DNA of 11,171 nucleotides from Bacteroidota bacterium (GTDB lineage Bacteria; Bacteroidota; Bacteroidia; Cytophagales; Cyclobacteriaceae). The stretch spans positions 1-11,171 of the forward strand of contig JAPUIM010000290.1 of assembly GCA_027297025.1 (NCBI GenBank). The letters run 5' to 3'. The position numbers were made by a program, and so were the translations under genes. The stretch's first letter is position 1. Every line of letters begins with the position of its first letter. Shown here piece after piece: positions 1-7,286 of this stretch. Under the pieces are notes generated by a model, which was not told where the DNA came from, ran no database searches, and saw only the letters and a list, made by a program, of their open reading frames with translations.

Positions 1-40
1 GAAGATAGAAGACGCCTGATCAAAGCGCTGGTCAATCTTT

Positions 41-598
41 TTAAGTCTTCCACTTTATATTGCATCCCATGCTTTGTTTCTGATGGCTTTCCACCGGTTT
101 ATCATTTATTATATTATTCAATGCCGACCTAATATCATTACCAGTGACCGGGATATCATTGCCGGGACGGGATCCATCTAACTGACCACGGTAAACACAT
201 TGCATGTCTTTATCAAAAATGTAAAAATCCGGAGTACAGGCAGCATCGTAGGTTTTAGCCACTTCTTGTGTTTCATCAAACAAATAAGAAAAAGGGTAAC
301 CTAAATCCAGCGCATTCTCTTTCATTTTCTCAGGAGCATCATCCGGATAATTTTCAATATCATTGGAACTAATGGCGATAAAAGATATATCCTTAGGAAT
401 ATAGTCATTGGATAATTTGACCAGTTGCCGTTCAACGTGTTTTACATATGGACAATGGTTGCAAATAAACATGATAACCGTGGCAATATCTGATTTTAAT
501 GTTGACAGCATTTCCATTTTTCCAGTCTTGGTATCCACTAGTTGAAAATCCGGGGCTTTTGTACCCAATGGCAACATATTCGAGGGAGTCAGGGACAT
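41..598 (-). CDS. Thioredoxin-fold (redoxin/AhpC-TSA type) thiol-disulfide protein
   Basis: The 185-residue protein has a thioredoxin fold. After the typical peroxiredoxin-like opening (GTKAPDFQL, residues 12-20) comes the active-site motif CNHCPYVKH (Cys46 and Cys49). The cis-proline loop is CTPDFYIFD (Pro123), and the C-terminal motif GCNIKWK lies at 178-184. The combination of CNHC and a terminal GCNIKWK is characteristic of a thioredoxin-like family common in Bacteroidota and cyanobacteria. Members are presumed to reduce or exchange disulfides; the physiological substrate is not established. There is no signal peptide or membrane segment, so it is probably cytoplasmic. The ATG at 598 lies just before the conserved N-terminal strand and is a natural start. 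It lies 61 bp downstream of the small membrane protein gene on the same strand, so co-transcription is possible. The family call is firm; the exact reaction is not. Confidence 0.88.
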   Translation of the reverse strand: MSLTPSNMLPLGTKAPDFQLVDTKTGKMEMLSTLKSDIATVIMFICNHCPYVKHVERQLVKLSNDYIPKDISFIAISSNDIENYPDDAPEKMKENALDLGYPFSYLFDETQEVAKTYDAACTPDFYIFDKDMQCVYRGQLDGSRPGNDIPVTGNDIRSALNNIINDKPVESHQKQSMGCNIKWKT

Positions 599-659
599 AA
601 TGTAATAATAGTTTTGAATCCTAAATTTACGCCTATTAAAAAAAATCCACCTATAGATC

Positions 660-1118
660 TCAGTTTTGTCGGTGATAATAACTGGGAAGAATGACCAACA
701 ACAAGGCAGCTGAAATAATATGCATGGGAATGGTTAAACCAGCAAATCCAGGAGGAACAGGACTACCATCAGGCATTGTGGACGAAAGAGGGGCGAGCAA
801 ACTGAATAAGGTAAACATGATAGCTCCCACTATAAATACCACCCTGTGATTCTTGGTGTAAAAACACAATCCGAAATAGACCATCCCAGCCAATAAACAG
901 GGCAAAAAAGAAGCCAATGTAATGGTGGTAATGTTCACATACTCCGAAATCGATATACCGGTTAGCTGAGTATATATAATACTGTAAATATTGTTCAATA
1001 GTACTCCAGCCAATCCAGCAATAGCGCCTCCACCCAATGACATAAGGAAGGCAGACCTTTGGGACAATGCGATCGATTCGTTCTGATCGTTTATCAACTC
1101 CATAGAACTTTGCGACAT
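660..1118 (-). CDS. Four-helix integral membrane protein, DUF6069-like
   Basis: This is a 152-residue, strongly hydrophobic protein with four probable membrane helices at about residues 23-48, 63-86, 92-112 and 127-147. A short polar cytoplasmic N-terminus precedes them. The last helix is introduced by GFAGLTIPMHIISAAL; a Pro-Met-His at the start of the final helix is, as I recall, a feature of DUF6069 proteins, whose function is unknown. There is no signal peptide, catalytic motif or transporter signature. The gene is divergent from the HIT gene, and 61 bp separate it from the downstream thioredoxin-fold gene. That the two form a redox or membrane unit is speculation. The start ATG at 1118 gives a normal length. 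I cannot assign a role. Confidence 0.75.
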   Translation of the reverse strand: MSQSSMELINDQNESIALSQRSAFLMSLGGGAIAGLAGVLLNNIYSIIYTQLTGISISEYVNITTITLASFLPCLLAGMVYFGLCFYTKNHRVVFIVGAIMFTLFSLLAPLSSTMPDGSPVPPGFAGLTIPMHIISAALLLVILPSYYHRQN

Positions 1119-1127
1119 TGTATAGAC

Positions 1128-1135
1128 TAAATATA
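1128..1135 (-). promoter_or_regulatory. Possible Bacteroidota -7 element upstream of the DUF6069-like gene
   Basis: Read on the minus strand this is TATATTTA, one base off the Bacteroidota consensus TAnnTTTG. It sits 9 nt upstream of the ATG. I saw no TTG -33 element at the usual 17-23 nt spacing. In AT-rich sequence such a match can easily be chance. Confidence 0.2.
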
Positions 1136-1221
1136 ACTATAATTTTGAATTATTGTGAGCAAAATTTTATTTAGCAACCGATATTTATATTATTGATTGG
1201 TCCACTATAATTTCTGGTGTT

Positions 1222-1641
1222 TTGTGTACATTTTGTGATATTGTAAATGGAGATACCGATGCGTATGTGGTCTTTGAAGATGATCATACCACTACCTTTT
1301 TAGACCGACGACCTCTTTTCCCAGGGCATTGTCTCCTGATACCAAAAGTTCATTACGAAACTATTAGTGAACTTCCAACAGAATTAATTCAGCCGGTTTT
1401 TGAAAATGTTCGTTTCATTTCCGATGTCATAAAACTCACCTTTACATCGGAAGGCACATTCATAGCAGTGAACAACAAGGTAAGTCAAAGTGTCCCCCAT
1501 ATGCATGTACATATCGTACCTAGAAACAGAAAAGATGGTTTAAAAGGATTTTTCTGGCCTCGAAATCCTTATAAAGACCCACAACATATGCTGGATACAG
1601 CCAATAAGATACGTGAAATCATACGATCATCAAGAACCTAA
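1222..1641 (+). CDS. HIT-family nucleotide hydrolase/transferase (TTG start)
   Basis: This is a 139-residue histidine-triad protein. The signature HMHVHIVP occupies residues 93-100, and the middle His95 is the expected nucleophile attacking the alpha-phosphate of a nucleotide. The N-terminal CTFCDIVNGD (2-11) is the usual opening of HIT proteins and carries a CxxC. GFFWPR (109-114) matches the longer-tailed HIT subgroup. Family members hydrolyse or transfer nucleotidyl groups (AMP-NH2, ADP, Ap4A-like substrates); the substrate cannot be read from sequence. No ATG exists between the upstream in-frame stop (TGA 1156-1158) and the conserved CTFC motif. The start must therefore be TTG at 1222, which places Met exactly before CTFCDIV, or less likely ATT at 1210. 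The gene is followed after 92 bp by the MBL-fold gene. Confidence 0.88.
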   Translation: MCTFCDIVNGDTDAYVVFEDDHTTTFLDRRPLFPGHCLLIPKVHYETISELPTELIQPVFENVRFISDVIKLTFTSEGTFIAVNNKVSQSVPHMHVHIVPRNRKDGLKGFFWPRNPYKDPQHMLDTANKIREIIRSSRT

Positions 1642-1733
1642 CCGGTTAAAAGCGATCAAACATTAGCCATTTGGTTGTTAAAAATTATTTGCTACAATAC
1701 AAAATTATATATCATTAATAATATCAATCTACC

Positions 1734-2414
1734 ATGAAAGTCACTTATTACGGTCATTCCTGTTTTGGAATTGAAACTCAAGGCCAACACATTTTATTTG
1801 ATCCTTTTATTACCCCCAACCCTTTGGCTTCAGCTATTGATATATCGAATATCAAGGCAAATTATATATTGGTTTCCCATGGCCACCAGGATCATGTTGC
1901 GGATGTAAAGAGCATTGCGCAAAACACTGATTCATTGGTCATCTCCAATTTTGAGATCATCAATTGGTTTGGATCCAAAGGTGTTGCCAAACTGCACCCC
2001 ATGAGTATTGGAGGACAAAAAAAACTGGATTTCGGCAAGATTAAATATGTAAATGCTATTCATGCCAGTAGTATGCCCGATGGGACCTACGGGGGCAGCC
2101 CAGGTGGTTTTGTGGTAGATTGTGAAGAAAAGAAATTTTACTTTGCAGGAGATACAGCTCTCACCTATGATATGAAGCTGCTAAAGGAATTTCATCAGCT
2201 CAACTTTGCCTTCCTACCCATAGGCGATAACTTTACCATGGGCGTAGATGATGCTATACTGGCCGCTGATTTCATCGGTTGCACTAAGATAATTGGCATG
2301 CATTATGATACCTTTCCCTACATTGAGATTGACAAGGAAGAAGCGTTGGAAAAATTCCAGAAGGCGGGTTTGGAGCTTATACTATTTATTATTGGTGAAA
2401 CTAAAGAATTATGA
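1734..2414 (+). CDS. UPF0173-type metallo-beta-lactamase-fold hydrolase
   Basis: This 226-residue protein of the MBL superfamily belongs to the UPF0173/UlaG-like group. The metal-binding motif is HGHQDH (His49, His51, Asp53, His54). Further ligands are probably His110, Asp140 (FAGDTAL) and His190 (GMHYDTFP). The N-terminal MKVTYYGHSCFGIE and the FDPF segment are typical of this group, and the length matches. The fold binds one or two zinc or other divalent ions and hydrolyses an ester, lactone or phosphodiester-like bond; the natural substrate is unknown. There is no signal peptide, so it is probably cytoplasmic. The ATG at 1734 starts exactly at the first conserved strand. It converges with the TerB-like gene, with 46 bp between the two stops. 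Confidence 0.92.
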   Translation: MKVTYYGHSCFGIETQGQHILFDPFITPNPLASAIDISNIKANYILVSHGHQDHVADVKSIAQNTDSLVISNFEIINWFGSKGVAKLHPMSIGGQKKLDFGKIKYVNAIHASSMPDGTYGGSPGGFVVDCEEKKFYFAGDTALTYDMKLLKEFHQLNFAFLPIGDNFTMGVDDAILAADFIGCTKIIGMHYDTFPYIEIDKEEALEKFQKAGLELILFIIGETKEL

Positions 2415-2425
2415 AGTTGAACAAT

Positions 2426-2458
2426 AAAGGATATAAGTGTTTTCTCAATCCTTTTTTT
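2426..2458 (+). terminator. Possible rho-independent terminator after the MBL-fold gene
   Basis: The 7-bp stem AAAGGAT (2426-2432) / ATCCTTT (2448-2454) is followed by TTTT (2455-2458). It begins 12 nt after the stop of the rightward MBL-fold gene and precedes the end of the convergent gene. The 15-nt loop and low GC make it a weak candidate. Confidence 0.4.
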
Positions 2459-2460
2459 GC

Positions 2461-2853
2461 CTAATTTTTGTATTTCATTACCCGTTCTCTCAAACTATCT
2501 CTGTCGGTAGTAATGCTAGGATCACTGAAAATACTCTTCGATAATTCCCCAATCACTTTTTTATTGAATCCAAGCTTAGCGGCCATTTCCTGACAGAAGA
2601 CGATTTCACTTTTATATACCTGACCATCAATCTTCATCAACTGTACTATATTATATAAATATTCAAATTTTTCATCTTCAGTCAAGTTATCTAAAGAACC
2701 AATGGGTTTGGGATGGTATATAATCTCATCTACTTCTTCCTTGGTCATTCCGTTAGCTTGCCCGATATGGTGTAACATTCTGCTTTCCTCATCGGTAAAT
2801 TCATTATCGGAGGAAGCCAATTGACTCAACACATTTAGTTGCTCTTTTAACAT
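2461..2853 (-). CDS. TerB-like (tellurite resistance TerB / DnaJ N-terminal type) helical protein
   Basis: The 130-residue, soluble, mostly helical and acidic protein resembles the TerB-like superfamily. An opening helix LNVLSQLASSDNEFTDEE (residues 6-23) is followed by a second copy of the same theme, YNIVQLMKIDGQVYKSE (67-83). Each pairs a hydrophobic helix with a D-x-x-[FY]-x-x-[ES]E turn, the repeated feature of TerB domains. The role is unknown in most bacteria; stress-related and membrane-linked functions have been proposed for the family. The reading frame extends upstream to 2949, but that part is AT-rich, hydrophobic and unlike the family. ATG 2853 places the first conserved helix at the N-terminus and is preferred. 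The gene follows the DUF6503-like gene after 119 bp. There is no sign of other ter genes, so tellurite resistance should not be inferred. Confidence 0.72.
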   Translation of the reverse strand: MLKEQLNVLSQLASSDNEFTDEESRMLHHIGQANGMTKEEVDEIIYHPKPIGSLDNLTEDEKFEYLYNIVQLMKIDGQVYKSEIVFCQEMAAKLGFNKKVIGELSKSIFSDPSITTDRDSLRERVMKYKN

Positions 2854-2972
2854 GATAAGGATAGGTTTAAATTTTAATATCTCATTTTGGAAATTGAATA
2901 TAATAAAATGAATTGGAATATAAAATGCAATATACTCCAACCGGGACAAACAGACAATTTCCCATTAAATTC

Positions 2973-3791
2973 CTAATCGGAACCTAATTCCACATCTATA
3001 TTTTCAGAAATTATCCTGGAAATCTCTTCTAATTGGCCTTTGTTAAAAAGTTCTTCAAGATCCGCAAGCTTATACTTATCGTAATCGGCTTTGTAATTGA
3101 TATAGTCGGAGAACCTTAGGCCTTTGATTGTGCGTGGGTTGATGGATTCTCGGAATCTTAAACCACCATCATCAGTGAGATAGGAATAGGCAAAATAATC
3201 CATGGTTTTATTTTCACTATGGAACCAATAAATGAAAACATCCTGGAAATCTTCTCCTCCGCTTTCCTGTTCAAATGTAACTTCCACCTTATCATAAAGT
3301 TCTCCCCTGATGATGGATTGGCCAAGGTATTTTTTGTATACCGCCGGATCATTCAATCCAAAAGGTAATTGAACAAAATACAATACAGAATTCACAGAAC
3401 GAGAATACCTGGCTTTAAAATCATCCTTTAAGGGCATTTCAACCTCCCCTACCATTCTTTTAAATCCCTCATTGTTTAACACATCGGTTATTATTACAGG
3501 TTTTGCCTTTAAGGTATCCTGGAAAATACGCTCATAAATGAAACTACTTTGATTACGAGATGAGGTATAACGGCGTCCTCGAAAATCGAATTCAATATGA
3601 GCGGTATTATACTTATCCCCCCCGTGAACCTCTATGGCTGCATCGACAATTTGCCGGGCTTGGGAATCTGAAAGTGGCTTTTCCGATTCAGAGGAATTTT
3701 CAGTTTTATAACCGGATGGATTGGAACAAAATGACAGTGCTAATGTCAGCACCAGGCATTGTAGCCAATAAAAAATCATTCTTATTTTCAT
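2973..3791 (-). CDS. Putative DUF6503-family lipoprotein
   Basis: This is a 272-residue protein with a short basic N-terminus (KIR), a hydrophobic segment at 6-20 and Cys22 in the context LALSFC. It looks like a type II (lipoprotein) signal peptide with a loose lipobox, Phe at -1 instead of Gly/Ala/Ser. The mature part begins with a Ser/Glu-rich flexible tether (23-40). It then has a helix containing AIEVHGGDKY (52-61) and IEFDFRGRRY (66-75), a pairing I associate with DUF6503 proteins of Bacteroidota. The rest looks beta-rich, like an outer-membrane lipoprotein carrier-type half barrel, followed by a C-terminal helix pair. The function is unknown; it probably sits on a membrane facing the periplasm. 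No catalytic motif is visible. The start at 3791 gives a proper signal peptide. It lies 103 bp downstream of clpC, beyond a terminator, so it probably has its own promoter. Confidence 0.75.
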   Translation of the reverse strand: MKIRMIFYWLQCLVLTLALSFCSNPSGYKTENSSESEKPLSDSQARQIVDAAIEVHGGDKYNTAHIEFDFRGRRYTSSRNQSSFIYERIFQDTLKAKPVIITDVLNNEGFKRMVGEVEMPLKDDFKARYSRSVNSVLYFVQLPFGLNDPAVYKKYLGQSIIRGELYDKVEVTFEQESGGEDFQDVFIYWFHSENKTMDYFAYSYLTDDGGLRFRESINPRTIKGLRFSDYINYKADYDKYKLADLEELFNKGQLEEISRIISENIDVELGSD

Positions 3792-3866
3792 AAGGAATTA
3801 CTTTATCACTCTTACTATAATTATTTATTCAAGGAAAGAATTCAACTATCAAACCGCAGCGCCAAC

Positions 3867-3891
3867 AAAAAAGGAAGCCTATCGCCTCCTT
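3867..3891 (-). terminator. Rho-independent terminator of clpC
   Basis: On the minus strand an 8-bp stem AAGGAGGC / GCTTCCTT (one G-U pair) closes a GATAG loop and runs into six T residues. It starts 3 nt after the clpC stop, the expected position, and separates clpC from the downstream lipoprotein gene. Confidence 0.75.
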
Positions 3892-3894
3892 CTT

Positions 3895-6459
3895 TTATCC
3901 TTTACTATCTTTTTTTTCCTTTTCGGTCTTTTTTTTCTTAATCTTTAGCTTAAGTTCGTCACTCTTGCCATCATAGTCGGCCACTATTATGTCACCATCT
4001 GCAACAGCCCCTTTGAGGATTTCCTCGGCCACCGCATCTTCCAGATACTTTTGAATAGCCCGGTTTAATGGTCGAGCCCCATATTTAGGGTCATAACCTT
4101 TGTCAGATAAGAAGTCCTTAGCCTTTGCACTTAATTCTACTTTGTAACCCAACGACTCGATACGAGCAAATAATTTGGATAGGGTAAGATCGATGATTTC
4201 ATGAATATGCTCTCTTTTGAGTGAATTAAAAACGATCACATCGTCCAGTCTATTTAGGAATTCAGGGCTAAATGTCTTTTTTAAAGCATTTTTAATGGTG
4301 GTCTTCATTAGGTCATCCATGCCTTCCTTCTTTGCTTGAGTGGCAAACCCCACACCGGCGCCAAAATCCTTCAGGTCACGAGATCCAATATTGGAAGTCA
4401 TGATCAAAATGATATTTCTAAAATCCACCCTACGCCCCAGACCATCGGTAAGAATACCGTCATCCAGCACTTGAAGTAACAAATTGAAGACATCGGGATG
4501 GGCTTTTTCTATTTCATCAAGCAGTACCACACTATAGGGTTTCCTTCTAACCTTTTCAGTAAGTTGACCCCCTTCTTCATATCCAACATATCCTGGAGGA
4601 GCTCCCACCAACCTGGAAACCGAAAACTTCTCCATATACTCACTCATATCAATACGAATCAAGGCTTCGTCCTTATCAAATAAGTAAGTTGCCAATACTC
4701 TTGCCAATTCGGTTTTACCTACTCCGGTAGGGCCCAGGAATACAAAAGAGCCTATTGGTTTTCTGGGATCTTTTAAGCCTACCCTGGTTCTTTGAATCGC
4801 CTTGGTCAATTTACCTATGGCTTCCTCCTGACCAACCACTTTGTTTTGCAATTCTACTCCCATCTCCAAAAGTTTTACACTTTCATTTTGTGCGATCCTT
4901 TGAGTCGGGATGCCGGTCATCATGCCTATCACTTCAGCTACGTTTTCCTCAGATACCGTATATCTTTTGGTCTTGGTCTCTTGTTCCCATTTGGCTTTGG
5001 CCTTATCAAGCAATTCGATATGTTTCTTTTCTTTATCCCTCAATTGTGCGGCCTCTTCGTACTTCTGGCTTTTAACCACCCGATTTTTCTCTTTTTTAAT
5101 TTCTTCGATAGCATCTTCCAGCTTCACTATTTCATCGGGCACGTATATATTATTGATGTGAACCCTAGATCCCGCCTCATCCAGTACATCGATGGCTTTA
5201 TCGGGAAGAAAACGATCACTGATATACCGGTCGGAAAACTTCACACAAGCATCTATTGCCTTTGGAGTGTAAATTACATGATGGTGGTCTTCATATTTGT
5301 CTTTAATATTCTCCAGTATCTCCATGGTTTCTTCAACGCTAGTGGCATCTACCATAACCACCTGGAACCTGCGGGCCAGTGCACCATCCTTTTCGATATA
5401 TTGTCTGTATTCATCTAATGTGGTAGCACCTATACACTGAATCTCACCTCTGGCTAATGCGGGTTTGAACATATTGGAAGCATCCAATGAGCCCGAAGCT
5501 CCACCTGCACCCACAATAGTATGCAGTTCATCTATAAACAAAATCACATCGGGTGATTTTTCTATCTCATTCATTACCGCTTTCATCCGCTCCTCAAATT
5601 GACCCCGGTACTTGGTACCTGCCACCAAGGATGCCAGGTCTAAGGTGACTACTCTCTTTCCGAATAGAACACGAGATACTTTCTTCTGAATGATTCTCAC
5701 TGCTAAACCTTCGGCAATGGCGGTTTTTCCCACTCCAGGTTCGCCAATCAGTATTGGGTTATTTTTCTTTCTCCTACTTAAGATCTGTGCAACCCTTTCA
5801 ATTTCCTTCTCTCTACCCACTATCGGGTCAAGTTTGTCATCCTCCGCCATACGAGTCAAGTCCCTACCAAAATTATCCAACACCGGAGTTCTGGATTTTT
5901 CCGTTCCTTTAGAACTGCCACTAGAACCACCACCTTCTCTACCTCCACCTGAAGAAGATCCTCCGAAAATCTTGGAAGAATCATCATCACCTTCATCGGG
6001 ATCGGAAGTAGCCATGGGATTCTCAGTTTGATATTCCAAGAGTTCCTTCACCACATCGTAATTGATATCAAATTTGCTCATTATTTGGGTAGCAATATTA
6101 TCCTCATCCCTTAAGATAGAAAGCAATAGATGTTCGGTACCAATTAATTGGCTTTTAAAAATCTTGGCTTCCAAATAGGTTATTTTTAGTACCTTTTCCG
6201 ACTGCCTGGTCAAAGGAATATTGGCCAGGTTTTTCACATTTGAGGTGGCTGTTCCTTTAGTAGATTGTTCAACAGAAGCACGCAATTCATCTAACAAAAC
6301 ACCTAACTTCTTCAAAAGTCCTACAGCCACTCCATCTCCCTCCCGGATCATGCCCAACAAGAGATGTTCGGTACCAATGTAGTCATGGCCCAATCGAAGC
6401 GCTTCCTCCCTGCTTAAAGAGATCACTTCTTTTACTCTATTGGAGAATTTGGCTTCCAT
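3895..6459 (-). CDS. clpC: ATP-dependent Clp protease ATP-binding subunit ClpC (AAA+ unfoldase)
   Basis: The 854-residue Hsp100 unfoldase threads substrates into the ClpP peptidase using ATP. Two Clp-N repeats occupy about 1-145, each with an IGTEHLLL motif (28-35 and 106-113). A flexible acidic then Gly/Ser-rich linker follows (about 150-188). AAA domain 1 has Walker A GEPGVGKT (239-246), Walker B ILFIDE (306-311) and ARRF (362-365). A UVR-type coiled coil lies around 463-478 (KYEEAAQLRDKEK), which marks ClpC rather than ClpA or ClpB. AAA domain 2 has Walker A GPTGVGKT (576-583), Walker B VVLLDEIEKAH (644-654) and sensor-2 GARPL (794-798). A VGF tripeptide (703-705) matches the ClpP-docking loop, so a ClpP partner is expected; no clpP lies in the window. 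The tail is Lys-rich (840-852) and encoded by two A8 tracts. The start MEAKFSNRVKEV is canonical. No mcsA, mcsB or ctsR genes are adjacent, unlike the Firmicutes arrangement. Confidence 0.97.
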   Translation of the reverse strand: MEAKFSNRVKEVISLSREEALRLGHDYIGTEHLLLGMIREGDGVAVGLLKKLGVLLDELRASVEQSTKGTATSNVKNLANIPLTRQSEKVLKITYLEAKIFKSQLIGTEHLLLSILRDEDNIATQIMSKFDINYDVVKELLEYQTENPMATSDPDEGDDDSSKIFGGSSSGGGREGGGSSGSSKGTEKSRTPVLDNFGRDLTRMAEDDKLDPIVGREKEIERVAQILSRRKKNNPILIGEPGVGKTAIAEGLAVRIIQKKVSRVLFGKRVVTLDLASLVAGTKYRGQFEERMKAVMNEIEKSPDVILFIDELHTIVGAGGASGSLDASNMFKPALARGEIQCIGATTLDEYRQYIEKDGALARRFQVVMVDATSVEETMEILENIKDKYEDHHHVIYTPKAIDACVKFSDRYISDRFLPDKAIDVLDEAGSRVHINNIYVPDEIVKLEDAIEEIKKEKNRVVKSQKYEEAAQLRDKEKKHIELLDKAKAKWEQETKTKRYTVSEENVAEVIGMMTGIPTQRIAQNESVKLLEMGVELQNKVVGQEEAIGKLTKAIQRTRVGLKDPRKPIGSFVFLGPTGVGKTELARVLATYLFDKDEALIRIDMSEYMEKFSVSRLVGAPPGYVGYEEGGQLTEKVRRKPYSVVLLDEIEKAHPDVFNLLLQVLDDGILTDGLGRRVDFRNIILIMTSNIGSRDLKDFGAGVGFATQAKKEGMDDLMKTTIKNALKKTFSPEFLNRLDDVIVFNSLKREHIHEIIDLTLSKLFARIESLGYKVELSAKAKDFLSDKGYDPKYGARPLNRAIQKYLEDAVAEEILKGAVADGDIIVADYDGKSDELKLKIKKKKTEKEKKDSKG

Positions 6460-6468
6460 ATTTTAGGA

Positions 6469-6476
6469 CAAATTTA
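6469..6476 (-). promoter_or_regulatory. Possible -7 promoter element of clpC
   Basis: On the minus strand this reads TAAATTTG, an exact match to the Bacteroidota -7 consensus TAnnTTTG. It ends 9 nt before the clpC ATG. A TTA (one mismatch to the -33 TTG) lies at 21 nt spacing. If used, the mRNA would have almost no 5' leader. It was found by eye; a chance match in AT-rich DNA is possible. Confidence 0.35.
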
Positions 6477-6568
6477 GGTGTTGTACTTAATGTATCTTAA
6501 TTGATAAAGATGCAATAAAATTCATTAAGATTAAAGTACTATAACGAAATAATAATATCATTTGTTCT

Positions 6569-7195
6569 TCATTCTTTCAATACTGATTTTTTCAAAATTG
6601 TAACCGATTCCGGTCCCTCACAAAACAGAAGATCTATGATACTTAAGTTTCCCACAAATTTGTTACCGAAAATTTGATTATAGGAAAAAGGATAATAAAA
6701 ATCATTATTCATAAAAGACTTTTTGGGATGCACCTTGGATCTTAAGTCAAATAGATCCGAATTCAATTGCTTTCGGTATTGGTCGGTAATGTCAAGCTCT
6801 GGTTTTAAATTCATCAAATTCAAACACTCCTGTAACAACTCTTCATTCAAATCCCATAGATACCGGTGGTTTTTTTCAATTATTCCCAAAATTGAATCAG
6901 CATAAAATTGAAAGAACGGTGCATTTCCATAAGAAGATTGGATACTCCTGCAATGATCTTTCCTCCAGTTTTGATTATTTTCAATTTTCATCTCCTTAAT
7001 GGCCATCTGGCGCCACGGTTTTTTGATGGGTACCGATAGTTCGATCACCTTATTTGAGGATAAGATTTTACAGCGATTGCGATAACTTTGTTTTTCATAA
7101 AATTCATGACCTTCCAGATATACTTGGTCATATTTGAGCAAACAGCAAAAATATTCCAAACAGGGAAGGTATTGGAGATCAATCAATATATCCAT
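6569..7195 (-). CDS. WbqC-like family protein
   Basis: The 208-residue cytoplasmic protein resembles the WbqC-like family. The diagnostic stretches are an N-terminal strand ending in QYLPCLEYF (8-16), a YRNRCKIL motif (38-45) and IELSVPI (51-57). They continue with NWRKDHCRSI followed by SYGNAPFFQFYAD (76-100), and near the C-terminus NQIFGNKFVGNLSIIDLLF (173-191). Some family members are encoded in O-antigen and surface-glycan loci, but the biochemical activity is unproven and this gene is not in a glycan cluster here. It is divergent from mltG (91 bp between starts) and lies 109 bp upstream of clpC on the same strand. In other Bacteroidota I recall the gene near lepB and dapB; neither is seen here. 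The start ATG 7195 gives full family length. Confidence 0.85.
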   Translation of the reverse strand: MDILIDLQYLPCLEYFCCLLKYDQVYLEGHEFYEKQSYRNRCKILSSNKVIELSVPIKKPWRQMAIKEMKIENNQNWRKDHCRSIQSSYGNAPFFQFYADSILGIIEKNHRYLWDLNEELLQECLNLMNLKPELDITDQYRKQLNSDLFDLRSKVHPKKSFMNNDFYYPFSYNQIFGNKFVGNLSIIDLLFCEGPESVTILKKSVLKE

Positions 7196-7271
7196 AATGT
7201 CCTTTACAACTCACAGGGGTAGGATCGTTACCTCAATTCTTGCTAATTCAAGTAAAGTAAATACAAATTAT

Positions 7272-7279
7272 TAATTTTG
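7272..7279 (+). promoter_or_regulatory. Possible -7 promoter element of mltG
   Basis: TAATTTTG is an exact TAnnTTTG match ending 7 nt before the mltG ATG. The nearest exact TTG (7240-7242) is 29 nt upstream, longer than the usual 17-23. A TTC at 7247-7249 gives 22 nt spacing with one mismatch. Use of this element would make the transcript nearly leaderless. Confidence 0.35.
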
Positions 7280-7286
7280 GCCCGGT

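Noticed and set aside
1..129. Rightward open frame from the left edge (EDRRRLIKALVNLF...) or a gene end at TGA 17-19
   Set aside because: It is too short to judge, and the longer frame overlaps the well-supported thioredoxin-fold gene on the other strand.
1639..1648. Perfect 10-bp palindrome TAACCGGTTA overlapping the HIT stop codon
   Set aside because: There is no loop, T-tract or second copy in the window; a 10-bp palindrome in 11 kb is plausibly chance.
2461..2853. Tellurite-resistance (ter) operon
   Set aside because: Only one TerB-like domain is present, with no terC, terD, terZ or other ter genes; the domain occurs widely outside ter operons.
2854..2949. N-terminal extension of the TerB-like protein by 32 codons to an ATG at 2949
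   Set aside because: The stretch is AT-rich, low-complexity and hydrophobic and does not resemble the family. ATG 2853 fits the first conserved helix.
4792..5418. Long open frame antisense to clpC (208 codons)
   Set aside because: It is a mirror of the clpC coding sequence, with Phe/Leu/Ser-rich composition and no family resemblance.
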